Shown here piece after piece: positions 1-8,551 of a stretch of 64,000 nucleotides of DNA (the stretch's first letter is position 1; every line of letters begins with the position of its first letter). The stretch comes from IDS-8 sp040902105 (GTDB lineage Bacteria; Pseudomonadota; Gammaproteobacteria; Steroidobacterales; Woeseiaceae). The stretch lies in NCBI GenBank assembly GCA_040902105.1, contig JBBDXW010000052.1:254758-318757 (forward strand), in the 5' to 3' direction. The position numbers and the translations under genes are program-made. The notes beneath the pieces are model-generated. The model saw nothing but the letters and a program-made list of their open reading frames with translations, was not told the origin of the DNA and made no database searches.

Positions 1-1409
1 ACCTCGATGTCGATCTTCTTGAAGCGTTCCCGGAGATCGACGTGCGGCATCAGGCGACGTTCGGCCGGATCGTAGTAATTCGAGAAACTCCACTCGTGCA
101 TGCCCATTTTCTGGCTCGAAAGGTTCATACCGTGAGCAAGCCGGTCGTGCAGATCCTCTGCGAAGCAGTGCTTATGCATCGAGATGGCCGCTTCATGGCC
201 GTGTGCGACCGCCCAGATGATGTTCTTCGGGCCGAACGCCGAGTCGCCGCCGAAGAACACGCCAGCGCGCGAGCACATCATTGTTTTCTCGTCGACAATC
301 GGGCTGTCCCAATCGTTGAATTCGATGCCGATGTCGCGCTCGATCCAGGGGAACGCGTTGTCCTGGCCGATCGCGAGGATCACGTCGTCGCAGGGAAGAA
401 ATACTTCGCCGACCGCTGTGCCGCGATCGATCTGGCCCTTATCGTCAACCTTGTATTCCATCCTGTCGAACTTCATGCCCGTGAGCTTGCCGTTTTCGAC
501 GACAAACTGCTTCGGCGAGTGGTTGACCAGTATCTCGACGTTTTCCTCTTCTGCGTCCTCGAGTTCCCATTCCGAGGCCTTGAAAAAGCCGCGCGGTTTG
601 CGCGCCATGACCTTGACGTCGTCGGCGCCGAGGCGCAGCGCACTGCGGCAACAATCCATCGCAGTATTGCCGACACCGATGATCAGCACTTTCTTGCCGA
701 TCGACTCGGTATGCTCGAAGGCGATCGATTCCAGCCAGTCGATGCCGATGTGAATTCTGTCCGTGTCGTGACGCCCCGGCAATTCCAGCTCCTTGCCGCG
801 AGGCGCGCCGGTGCCGACAAATACGGCATCGAATTCGCCGTTGTCCAGCAGCGCTTTCATGCTGTCAATGCGATGCCCGAGCTTGAGATCGGCGCCCATG
901 TCGACGATGTAGCTGATTTCTTCGTCGAGAACTTTCGGCGGCAGGCGAAACTGCGGAATATTGGTGCGCATCAGCCCGCCGGTCTTGCCGAGCGCTTCAA
1001 AAATCGTGACCTCATAGCCGATCGGCAGCAGATCGTTCGCGACCGTCAGCGATGCGCAACCGGCGCCGATCAGGGCGACTTTCTTGCCGTTTTTGACGGC
1101 CGGCGCCTTCGGCAGGCGGTGCGTAATGTCGCTGCGGCCGTCCGCCGCAACCCGCTTCAGACGGCAGATCGCGACCGGCTTTTCCTCCACGCGGCCACGC
1201 CGGCAGGCCGGCTCGCACGGGCGGTCGCAGACGCGCCCCAGGATGCCCGGGAACACGTTCGACTCGCGGTTCAGCATGTACGCGTCGTCGAAACGGCCCT
1301 GCGCGATGAGGCGGATGTAGGCAGGCACGTCAGTATGCGCGGGACAGGCCCACTGACAGTCGACTACCTTGTGGAAATAATCCGGGTTGGATGTATCTGT
1401 AGGCTTCAT
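1..1409 (-). CDS. GltD-like FAD/NAD(P) oxidoreductase (glutamate synthase small-subunit family), 3' end cut by the window edge
   Basis: The reading frame is open from ATG at 1409 to the left edge, giving about 470 residues with no stop. The N-terminus carries the cysteine cluster of the GltD family (C18, C22, C61, C65, C69, including CDRPCEPAC), which binds Fe-S. Two Rossmann motifs follow: ALIGAGCASL near residue 112, and VLIIGVGNTAMD further on. A GGDSAFGPKNIIWAVAHG segment near the end matches the FAD-binding C-terminal part of the family. Members move electrons from NAD(P)H through FAD and Fe-S; the partner is not visible, so a true glutamate synthase role is unproven, and the GAGCAS loop differs from the usual GAGPAG. 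An in-frame ATG at 1430 is an alternative start. Neither has a strong Shine-Dalgarno (SD). Confidence 0.85.
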   Translation of the reverse strand, partial: MKPTDTSNPDYFHKVVDCQWACPAHTDVPAYIRLIAQGRFDDAYMLNRESNVFPGILGRVCDRPCEPACRRGRVEEKPVAICRLKRVAADGRSDITHRLPKAPAVKNGKKVALIGAGCASLTVANDLLPIGYEVTIFEALGKTGGLMRTNIPQFRLPPKVLDEEISYIVDMGADLKLGHRIDSMKALLDNGEFDAVFVGTGAPRGKELELPGRHDTDRIHIGIDWLESIAFEHTESIGKKVLIIGVGNTAMDCCRSALRLGADDVKVMARKPRGFFKASEWELEDAEEENVEILVNHSPKQFVVENGKLTGMKFDRMEYKVDDKGQIDRGTAVGEVFLPCDDVILAIGQDNAFPWIERDIGIEFNDWDSPIVDEKTMMCSRAGVFFGGDSAFGPKNIIWAVAHGHEAAISMHKHCFAEDLHDRLAHGMNLSSQKMGMHEWSFSNYYDPAERRLMPHVDLRERFKKIDIE

Positions 1410-1520
1410 TCGATTAACGCACGGAGTCATTTCAGTGCGTTTCGTCCAGGGTGCTCGCCAGCGCCCGATATGTCCGCAAGGATAGCGGTATCTTCTGGAA
1501 AGTAAACAGCTTTGTCAGGG

Positions 1521-1633
1521 GGTGCGTCATCAGGTGCCGGACTTGGATTGTTGGACATTTCGCGGTTGGTCAATTCAGACCGTGTGTCCGAAGAAATGTC
1601 CAATAATCCAAGTCCGGCACCTGATGACGCACC
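1521..1633. repeat. 113-bp palindromic element, 40-bp arms
   Basis: Arms at 1521-1560 and 1594-1633 are complementary at 39 of 40 positions, around a 33-bp loop. It fills most of the space between the start of the flavoprotein gene and the pyrC stop codon (10 bp away). It could end pyrC transcription or be a small non-autonomous mobile repeat. No second copy was seen in the window. Confidence 0.85.
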
Positions 1634-1643
1634 TGATGACCGG

Positions 1644-2984
1644 TCAGCGGGCGCGAGTGATCTCGAGCCTTTGGCCCGCAATGTCGCTGCCGAGTTTGCC
1701 GTCGCGCCAGGCGATACGGCCGTTGACGACGGTCGTGTCGACGGTCGAGCTGAAGCGGTGGCCCTCGAACGGCGACCAGTGGCACTTGTAGAGCAGATTC
1801 GACGGTTCGACGGTCTGGGGCCTGTTCGGGTCCATCAGCACGAGGTCGGCGAAGTAGCCCTCGCGCACGTAGCCGCGGTCCACGACGCCGAAGATGTCGG
1901 CCACGGCGTGGCTGGTCCGGTCCACCACCGTTTCGAGGCTTATCTGGCCGGCCTTTGCGAGATCGAACAGCACGAGCAACGGGTGCTGCACCAGCGGCAG
2001 CCCGGCCGGCGCCTTGAAATAGCTGCGCTTTTTCTCGACGGCGGTGTGCGGCGCGTGGTCCGTCGCGATGATGTCGATGCGCCCGTCGTTGACGGCCGCG
2101 ATCAATGCTTCGCGGTCTTTCGCCGTTTTTATCGACGGGTTGCATTTGATTCGTGCACCAAGTTCGTCGTAATGGCTTTCGTCGAACCACAAATGGTGTA
2201 CACAGACTTCGGCGGTTATGTTCTTTTCGCTCCGGCTGGCCCGCGAGAAAAGGCCCATCTCCAGCGCCGTGGTCAGGTGCAGTACGTGCAGCCTCGTCCC
2301 GTGGCGCCGCGCCAGGTCGACCGCTATGCTCGATGACTTCAGGCAGGCGTCCGCCGAACGGATTTTCGGGTGTTCGGACATCGGCACGTCTGCGCCGAAC
2401 TCCGCTTTCGCCCGCGCTTCGTTGTCGCGGATCGTCGGCGAATGCTCGCAGTGAGTCACAACGATGACCGGCGCACCGGCAAACACGCGTTCGAGCGCAT
2501 CGACATCGTCTACGAGCATGTCGCCCGTCGACGCGCCCATGAATACCTTGATGCCGCAGGCTTCCCCGACGCGAAGCGCTTTGATTTCCTCGATGTTGCG
2601 GTTGGTTGCGCCGAGATAAAACGCGAAGTTTGCCCGCGCCCGCCCTCTCGCCGCCCGGTACTTGTCCGCGAGCGCTTCCCGCGTTGTCGTTTGCGGGCTT
2701 ACGTTCGGCATATCCATGAAACTGGTGACCCCGCCCGCTACCGCGGCAGCCGATTCGGTTGCCATGTCGCCTTTTTCGGTGAGGCCAGGCTCGCGGAAGT
2801 GCACCTGGTCGTCGATCATGCCGGGCAAAACGTAGCGGCCGGCGGCATCGATCACGTCGACCTGGTCCGCAGCCGGAATACTGCCGGCTATTTTCTCGAT
2901 GCGCTCGCCGTGGATCAGGATATCGGCATCGCGAATTTGACCCTCATTGACCAGGCGTGCGTTTGTAATCAGTAAACGTCTCAA
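1644..2984 (-). CDS. pyrC: dihydroorotase
   Basis: Product of 446 aa, of the amidohydrolase superfamily. It closes carbamoyl-aspartate to dihydroorotate in cytosolic de novo pyrimidine synthesis. Visible motifs are the N-terminal metal loop DDQVHFREPG (about residues 57-66), the GIKVFMGASTGDM strand, the metal histidines in THCEHSP and HVLHLTT, and the catalytic aspartate in ATDHAPHT. The first His of the usual HxH pair is Gln here, a variant I recall from Bacteroidetes-type dihydroorotases. It starts 3 bp after the pip stop codon, so the two are probably cotranscribed. A large palindrome follows the stop. Dihydropyrimidinase or allantoinase is less likely because of the REPG motif. Confidence 0.9.
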   Translation of the reverse strand: MRRLLITNARLVNEGQIRDADILIHGERIEKIAGSIPAADQVDVIDAAGRYVLPGMIDDQVHFREPGLTEKGDMATESAAAVAGGVTSFMDMPNVSPQTTTREALADKYRAARGRARANFAFYLGATNRNIEEIKALRVGEACGIKVFMGASTGDMLVDDVDALERVFAGAPVIVVTHCEHSPTIRDNEARAKAEFGADVPMSEHPKIRSADACLKSSSIAVDLARRHGTRLHVLHLTTALEMGLFSRASRSEKNITAEVCVHHLWFDESHYDELGARIKCNPSIKTAKDREALIAAVNDGRIDIIATDHAPHTAVEKKRSYFKAPAGLPLVQHPLLVLFDLAKAGQISLETVVDRTSHAVADIFGVVDRGYVREGYFADLVLMDPNRPQTVEPSNLLYKCHWSPFEGHRFSSTVDTTVVNGRIAWRDGKLGSDIAGQRLEITRAR

Positions 2985-2987
2985 TGA

Positions 2988-3953
2988 TCAGGTCCGGTCG
3001 GCGAATCGGTCAGTCGCGGTTATCAACTCATGCACGTTACCGGCTTCGAACGCGGCATGTCCGGCATCAGGCACAATATGAAGTTCGGCCTCCGGCCACG
3101 CTTCGGAGAGTTCCCATGCCGAAATCGCGGGACACACGATGTCGTAGCGTCCATGCACGATCACCGCCGGAATGTGACGGATGCGTTCGACATCCTCAAG
3201 CAACTGGTTCTCTTCCATGAAACCGTCATTGACGAAGTAATGACACTCGATGCGCGCCATCGACAGCGCCATCTCCTCGGCCCCGAAGACTTTCTCCACT
3301 TCGGCGCTCGGTATCAGCATGCAGGACGACCCTTCCCAGACAGACCAGGCCCTGGCCGCGCGCAGCCTCACGGCCGCATCGTCGCTGGTCAGGTATTTGT
3401 GATAGGCGTGCAGGAGATCGTGCCGTTCGTCCTCCGGAATCGGTTCGAGGAAGCGCTGCCAGCGGTCGGGGAAAATCTCGCTCGCGCCGTACTGGTAGAA
3501 CCAGACAATCTCTTTCTTCCGCAACATGAAAATGCCGCGCAACACCAGCTCCGTGACGCGATCGGGATGCGTCTCCGCATAGGCCAGCGCGAGCGTACTT
3601 CCCCACGAGCCGCCGAACACCTGCCAGCGCTCGATCTCCAGGAGCTCGCGCAGCCGTTCTATGTCGTCGACGAGATGCCAGGTCGTATTGGCCTCGAGGT
3701 TTGCATGCGGGCGGCTCTTGCCGCTGCCGCGCTGGTCGAAGAGCACGATGCGATATCGCTCCGGATCGAAGAACTGCCGCATCTTTTCCGTGCAGCCGCC
3801 GCCGGGCCCGCCGTGCAGGAACACGACCGGTTTGCCGGAGGGGTTGCCCGACTGTTCGTAATAGAGAGTGTGGCCGTCGCCGACATCCAGGCGGCCGGTG
3901 TCGAACGGCTCGATGGGCGGATAAAGCGTTCGTCTCGCAGTATTTGTGTTCAT
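2988..3953 (-). CDS. pip: proline iminopeptidase
   Basis: Product of 321 aa, an alpha/beta hydrolase that removes N-terminal proline from peptides in the cytosol (MEROPS S33). The oxyanion-hole motif HGGPGGG is at about 47-53, DQRGSGKS at about 73-80, and the nucleophile elbow GGSWGS places the catalytic Ser at residue 116. Asp in HGRYDIVCP and His in PDAGHAAFE complete the triad. The length is normal for the family. It lies 3 bp upstream of pyrC on the same strand. The ATG at 3953 starts a typical N-terminus ending in YPPIEPFDTG. Confidence 0.95.
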   Translation of the reverse strand: MNTNTARRTLYPPIEPFDTGRLDVGDGHTLYYEQSGNPSGKPVVFLHGGPGGGCTEKMRQFFDPERYRIVLFDQRGSGKSRPHANLEANTTWHLVDDIERLRELLEIERWQVFGGSWGSTLALAYAETHPDRVTELVLRGIFMLRKKEIVWFYQYGASEIFPDRWQRFLEPIPEDERHDLLHAYHKYLTSDDAAVRLRAARAWSVWEGSSCMLIPSAEVEKVFGAEEMALSMARIECHYFVNDGFMEENQLLEDVERIRHIPAVIVHGRYDIVCPAISAWELSEAWPEAELHIVPDAGHAAFEAGNVHELITATDRFADRT

Positions 3954-4011
3954 GCGCGCATTATGAAAGGGCCGGAGAATTATTGCAGCCCCCGGCAGTG
4001 ATGCGTCGAGC

Positions 4012-4076
4012 TGTTGGAGCCCGCGAGAGCGGCGATTTCCGTAGCGGTTATTCGCCCGTTGTCACGGGCTCCAACA
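4012..4076. repeat. paired REP-like element (copy A)
   Basis: A 65-bp unit bounded by perfect 12-bp inverted ends (TGTTGGAGCCCG at 4012-4023 and its complement at 4065-4076). Two REP-type sub-hairpins lie inside. A second copy in the opposite orientation is at 28358-28423. The ends resemble REP sequences of pseudomonads and relatives. It lies between pip and the M16 protease gene. Confidence 0.85.
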
Positions 4077-4155
4077 AGGGGCCACCCATCGTCATTCCGG
4101 TTACACTTGATTCTGTCGCCGCTTCGGCAAAACCCGCAAACAGACAGAGTCGTCC

Positions 4156-6909
4156 ATGAAATTTCGTGCCGTTTTACAGTCGCTTGGTTGTGCAGCAGTC
4201 TCCGTCGTGTTCGCGACGTCCGTCTACGCCGCGGAAGTCGACATCGAGTTCACGGAGTACACGCTCGATAACGGCCTGCGCCTGATCGTCCATGAGGATC
4301 CAAAGGCGCCGATCGTGGCGGTCAACATCTGGTACCACGTCGGCTCCAGGAACGAGCAGGCGGGCAAGACCGGCTTCGCGCACCTGTTCGAACACCTGAT
4401 GTTCAACGGCAGCGAAAACTTCAACGAAGAAATGAGCAAACCGCTGGAACGTGCAGGCGCGACGGGCATGAACGGGACCACGTCCTTCGACCGCACGAAT
4501 TATTTCGAGACGGTGCCGAAAACAGCGCTGGACATGGCGCTCTGGCTCGAATCCGACCGCATGGGACATCTGCTCGGCGTGGTCGACGAGGAGAAGCTCA
4601 CGCAGGAACGCGGCGTGGTGCAGAACGAAAAACGCCAGAGCGAGAACGAGCCGTACGGGCAGGCGTTCAACCATATCTTGAAGAACGTCTTTCCGCCGCA
4701 GCATCCCTATTCGTGGTCCACGATCGGCTCGATGGAAGATCTGGAGGCGGCCAGTCTCGACGACGTGCACGAATGGTTCAAGACTTACTACGGGCCGAAC
4801 AACGCCGTCATCGTCATCGCGGGCGACATCCGCGCCGAGGAAGCGCGCGAGAAGGTCGAATATTACTTCGGCGACATACCCCCGGGACCGCCGATCGCCC
4901 AATACGACAGCTGGACGGTCAAGCTGGACGGGGACAAACGCGAGGTGCTTCAGGACCGCGTGCCGCAGGCGCGGCTGTATAAGGTGTGGGGCGCGCCGCA
5001 CTACGTGGCCGAAGACACCGAATTGCTGCAGCTGGCGAACGGCGTGCTGGCGGGCGGCAAGAATTCGCGCCTGTTCGAACGGCTGGTGTATACGGACCAG
5101 ACCGCCACCGACGTCTCCGCGTCCCTGCTCCCGGCCGAGATCGCCGGGCTTTACCTGTTGCAGGCAACCGCGCAGCCTGGCGCGAGCCTCGACGGCGTCG
5201 AACAGGCGGTCAATGAAGAGCTGCGGCGTTTTCTCGAGGACGGGCCGACCGCCGACGAACTCGAACGCGTCCGCACGGAAATCGTGGCCGGTTTCATTCG
5301 CGGGGTGGAGCGTATCGGCGGTTTCGGTGGGAAATCCGACGTACTGGCCGAAAATGCGGTGTACACGGGCGACCCGGGTTTCTTCCGCACCTCGCTGGAA
5401 CGACTCGAGCAGGCCACGCCGGCCTCGGTCCAGGCCGCCGCGAACCGCTGGCTGACGGCCGGCGCCTATCACCTGGAGATACACCCGTACCCGGAGTTGC
5501 AGGCGTCAACGGAGGGCGCCGACCGTTCGGCGTTGCCGCAGCCGGCATCGTTTCCCGAGGTAAACTTCGACGAATTCGAGCGCAGCCGGCTCGCTAACGG
5601 GATGGAACTGGTCGTCGCAACGCGCCGTGCCGTGCCGGTCGTCAACCTGAGCCTGCGGCTCGACGCCGGCTACGCCGCGGACCAGTTCGGCGCACCGGGA
5701 ACGGCGACTCTCACGATGGCAATGCTCGACGAAGGAACGCGAAGCCGTTCCGCACTCGAGATCAGCGACGAACTGGCGCGGCTTGGCGCTGAGCTGGGCG
5801 CGGGCGCGGGACTCGATACGTCCGTCGTTTACTTGAGCGCTTTGAAGGAAAACCTCGACGAATCGCTCGCGATCTATGCGGACGTGGTGCTCAATCCCTC
5901 GTTTCCCGAACACGAGCTCGAACGCCTGCGCAAATCGATGCTCGCAAAGATCGCGCAGGAGAAAACGCAGCCGGTCGGCATCGCGTTGCGCGTACTGCCG
6001 GCGCTGATGTACGGCGAGGGTCATGCCTACAGCCTGCCGCTGACGGGATCCGGTACTGAAGAGTCCGTCGCCCGCATAACCCGGGACTCGCTGGTCGATC
6101 ATCACCGGACCTGGTTCAGGCCGGGCAACGCGGTCGTGATCGTGGTCGGCGATACGACCATGGAAGAGATCAGGCCGAAGCTCGAAAAAGCGTTCGCGCG
6201 ATGGCGGCCAGGTTCCGTACCAGGCAAGAATATCGCGGACGTCGCGGAACCGGAGCGCGAACAGGTTTTCATCGTCGATCGGCCGGGTTCCGAGCAGTCC
6301 ATCATTCTCGTCGGCAATGTTGCGCCGCCCGTCGGCGACGAGAACGAAATCGCGATCGAAGCGATGAATGAAATCCTGGGCGGCGATGCCCAGTCGCGAA
6401 TCTACAGCAACTTGCGCAAGGACAAGCACTGGTCGTATGGCGCGTACTCGTTCCTGCTGCCGGCAAAAGGTCCGCGCCCGTTCATTGCCTACGCTCCGGT
6501 GCAGACGGATAAAACCAAGGAATCGATGGCCGAACTGAAGCGCGAGCTGACGGAGTTACTGGGCGAGAACCCTCCCGCAGAAAACGAACTGCAGCGCGTG
6601 ATCGCATCGAGCACGCTGAGCCTGCCGGGCCGCTGGGAAACCGCGTCCGCCGTGCTCGGCGACATTGCCGAGATCGTCACCTACGACCTGCCGGACGATT
6701 ACTGGGATACCTACCCGGACCGGGTGCGCAGCCTGTCCGTCGAAGAGCTTGCGGAAGCCGCCGGGGCAGTGGTGAAACCGGACAGGCTGCTGTGGGTGGT
6801 GGTCGGGGACCGGGAAAAGATCGAGCCGCGCATTCGCGAACTGGAAATTGGCGGGATCACGCTGCTGGATGCGGATGGAAATGTCATTCCGCCCGCGGCG
6901 GGCAATTGA
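4156..6909 (+). CDS. secreted M16 family zinc protease (pitrilysin/insulinase type)
   Basis: Product of 917 aa. A signal peptide (about 1-25, ending VYAAEV) exports it to the periplasm. The N-terminal M16 domain has the inverted zinc motif HLFEH at 76-80, with a downstream Glu in the VVQNEKRQ helix as third ligand. The C-terminal half (from about 470) is a second M16 fold without HxxEH, the usual inactive clamshell partner. Length and two-domain layout match single-chain pitrilysin-type peptidases that degrade short or unfolded peptides. It appears monocistronic; the 3' neighbour is on the other strand. Confidence 0.92.
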   Translation: MKFRAVLQSLGCAAVSVVFATSVYAAEVDIEFTEYTLDNGLRLIVHEDPKAPIVAVNIWYHVGSRNEQAGKTGFAHLFEHLMFNGSENFNEEMSKPLERAGATGMNGTTSFDRTNYFETVPKTALDMALWLESDRMGHLLGVVDEEKLTQERGVVQNEKRQSENEPYGQAFNHILKNVFPPQHPYSWSTIGSMEDLEAASLDDVHEWFKTYYGPNNAVIVIAGDIRAEEAREKVEYYFGDIPPGPPIAQYDSWTVKLDGDKREVLQDRVPQARLYKVWGAPHYVAEDTELLQLANGVLAGGKNSRLFERLVYTDQTATDVSASLLPAEIAGLYLLQATAQPGASLDGVEQAVNEELRRFLEDGPTADELERVRTEIVAGFIRGVERIGGFGGKSDVLAENAVYTGDPGFFRTSLERLEQATPASVQAAANRWLTAGAYHLEIHPYPELQASTEGADRSALPQPASFPEVNFDEFERSRLANGMELVVATRRAVPVVNLSLRLDAGYAADQFGAPGTATLTMAMLDEGTRSRSALEISDELARLGAELGAGAGLDTSVVYLSALKENLDESLAIYADVVLNPSFPEHELERLRKSMLAKIAQEKTQPVGIALRVLPALMYGEGHAYSLPLTGSGTEESVARITRDSLVDHHRTWFRPGNAVVIVVGDTTMEEIRPKLEKAFARWRPGSVPGKNIADVAEPEREQVFIVDRPGSEQSIILVGNVAPPVGDENEIAIEAMNEILGGDAQSRIYSNLRKDKHWSYGAYSFLLPAKGPRPFIAYAPVQTDKTKESMAELKRELTELLGENPPAENELQRVIASSTLSLPGRWETASAVLGDIAEIVTYDLPDDYWDTYPDRVRSLSVEELAEAAGAVVKPDRLLWVVVGDREKIEPRIRELEIGGITLLDADGNVIPPAAGN

Positions 6910-7019
6910 CAAACATACCTGCGGCGAAGCTCACGCGACAGTGAGCGAAGACTTGACGGCGTGTGATCATGTTCGTCTGCAGTTTCATTTCCGGTGCCAG
7001 GCGTACGCCGGCGGCGCAT

Positions 7020-7523
7020 TCAATTGATCGTCCGATCCTGGCATTTGCCGTGCTGCCGCCACGCCGCGTCGTCCGGGCCTTCGCCGTATTCCCCCGTCGT
7101 GGCTGAATGCTCGACCTTCATTTGCCGCATTCCCTCCGCGAGTAATTTCATGGCGGGCCCCGACACCTTGACGGCCGATTGCAGCATGACCGCAGACAGC
7201 GCGGCGACAAAGCCAACGTCGTCTCCGTGCTGCAATCTTCTCAAGCCTGTCAGCAGCGCCTCCTCATGCAGCGCCAGGCAAGGGCAACGAACATCATGTA
7301 CGACGATCTCGCGGGTCGGAGCGGCCAGCAAACAGACCAGCACACGGTCCAGAGAATAGTAAAGAACGTCTATACCGGCGTTCTCGAACGCCTCGAACAC
7401 GAAGTCGGGCGCCGGCGTACTCCGAATTGCACTCCACAGGTAGTGACGGCTGGCCCAGACGATGAACTGTTCCGGGTCTGCCAGCCGGTGTCGATCCGTC
7501 GCATGTGGTCGCTGTGAATTCAT
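7020..7523 (-). CDS. conserved-type hypothetical protein in a Fur-box divergon
   Basis: Product of 167 aa when started at ATG 7523, which has an AGGGTGA SD about 8 nt upstream; the frame remains open to 7568. No family recognised. It is soluble-looking, with a CPC pair in the DVRCPCLALHEEA segment and a helical region QSAVKVSGPAMKLLAEGM. It follows the small gene at 7541-7732 by 17 bp and is probably cotranscribed from the promoter that carries the Fur-like box, so an iron-related role is inferred from context only. Confidence 0.6.
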   Translation of the reverse strand: MNSQRPHATDRHRLADPEQFIVWASRHYLWSAIRSTPAPDFVFEAFENAGIDVLYYSLDRVLVCLLAAPTREIVVHDVRCPCLALHEEALLTGLRRLQHGDDVGFVAALSAVMLQSAVKVSGPAMKLLAEGMRQMKVEHSATTGEYGEGPDDAAWRQHGKCQDRTIN

Positions 7524-7540
7524 GGTTGTTTCACCCTGTC

Positions 7541-7732
7541 TTATCGACTGCGCCTGCGCATCGCGCACACGGCCCGTCCGGTTACTCGACGAATCGCCCG
7601 AGCGTTGCCGACCTTCGCGAGTATCGTAAAGCGCCCGCGTTCCGCGGACAGGCCTTCCCAGGCGCGCCGCACGTCGGCCCGGAACGCCCCGGTCGCCTCC
7701 CGGTATTCATCGCCCGACGCAGGACTTGTCAT
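7541..7732 (-). CDS. small basic protein downstream of a Fur box
   Basis: Product of 63 aa from ATG 7732 (starts MTSPASGDEYREATGAF). An upstream in-frame ATG at 7774 lies inside the Fur-like box and would put the operator within the coding sequence, so the internal start is preferred although its SD is poor. The C-terminus is rich in Arg (CAMRRRSR). No family recognised. It is the first gene of the leftward iron-box transcript. Confidence 0.4.
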   Translation of the reverse strand: MTSPASGDEYREATGAFRADVRRAWEGLSAERGRFTILAKVGNARAIRRVTGRAVCAMRRRSR

Positions 7733-7751
7733 TCGTACTGGCGGGTGTAAT

Positions 7752-7780
7752 ATACGAATGATAATCATTCTCATTCGTAT
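7752..7780. promoter_or_regulatory. Fur box between divergent genes
   Basis: The core AATGATAATCATT matches the centre of the 19-bp Fur consensus exactly (15 of 19 over the full box, 7754-7772). It sits in a wider dyad with perfect 10-bp arms, ATACGAATGA at 7752-7761 and its complement at 7771-7780. This looks like overlapping Fur hexamers that control both the leftward small gene and the rightward gene at 7819. Confidence 0.8.
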
Positions 7781-7818
7781 TTAGCAAGGGAATAAAAAGC
7801 CGTGTCGACACGAATCGA

Positions 7819-8466
7819 ATGGTAGCGCGCGTGGCGCCCGTTTCTTCCGCCGGCTCTTTGACGCATGCCCGTCGAGAGGATGCCCCGCGGTACGATCTGA
7901 TTGTTGCCAGGCCGGCAGGACGAGAACCGACGATCCGGGTCTTTGACCGCGTCCGCGGATATCGGCTGCTGCATTGGCGCGGAGCACTCGTGTGGCATCT
8001 TCTGGAATCGGGCGCGCTTCCCGGCGATTTGTCCTGTTCCGGACGCCACCGCTGTGACAAGTGGTTTGTCTGGCATCTGATACTCGCGGCGACTGCCACA
8101 CAGATCGCGCTGGACCAGATTGGGTATCTCGGGTCCCGGCTGTACAGCATTTTCGGCAAGCGGAAGCCATCGGCACAGTGGCTGCCGGCAGGCCGCAATA
8201 ACGGGTTGCTGTCAGAAGCGTTGCCGGACTGCCCGGCTCGCCGGCCGCTGCAACTGGCGGAGCCTCACAAGCAGATCGCCCGGGCGCTCAGTGCCCGCCC
8301 GGGTCACCGCCTCACGACCGATGATATATGTTGTCTACTGCTGCTCGAATATCCGGCGCTTCCAGCACGCCAGATCCGGGCGTGTCTGGACGACCTGGTA
8401 AGCTGGCGTATCGTGCAGCGGATCGAAGCAGACGACGGGAACGTTTTCTTCGCATCTCCGGCATAG
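7819..8466 (+). CDS. hypothetical protein with a Fur-like winged-helix C-terminus
   Basis: Product of 215 aa. The N-terminal ~130 residues match nothing I recognise. The C-terminal ~65 residues (HKQIARAL, RLTTDDICCLLLLEYPALP, QIRACLDDLVSWRIVQRIE, NVFF) have the helix pattern of the Fur-family DNA-binding domain, but no His/Cys metal-binding dimerisation domain follows. It lies just downstream of a Fur box, so an iron-responsive regulator is a reasonable inference. A seven-codon GTG reading frame (7802-7825) preceded by AAGGGA overlaps its start codon, so translational coupling is possible. Antisense reading frames also exist here, which lowers certainty for the N-terminal part. Confidence 0.5.
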   Translation: MVARVAPVSSAGSLTHARREDAPRYDLIVARPAGREPTIRVFDRVRGYRLLHWRGALVWHLLESGALPGDLSCSGRHRCDKWFVWHLILAATATQIALDQIGYLGSRLYSIFGKRKPSAQWLPAGRNNGLLSEALPDCPARRPLQLAEPHKQIARALSARPGHRLTTDDICCLLLLEYPALPARQIRACLDDLVSWRIVQRIEADDGNVFFASPA

Positions 8467-8551
8467 CCTCCGCGCGCAGCGCGGACATGACACCGATTTG
8501 CCGGATGCCCGCGCGCCCACACGCGAAAACGTCCATTTGCCCGCCGGCAAT

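Noticed and set aside
42..1505. Long plus-strand reading frame (487 codons) opposite the GltD-like gene
   Set aside because: It is antisense to a gene with clear flavoprotein motifs; long antisense frames are common in GC-rich DNA and its protein has no recognisable pattern.
4174..5484. 436-codon minus-strand frame
   Set aside because: Antisense to the M16 protease; the plus strand has the signal peptide and HxxEH motif.
7733..7774. Upstream ATG at 7774 as the start of the small Fur-box gene
   Set aside because: It would place the Fur box inside the coding sequence and has no SD; ATG 7732 was preferred.
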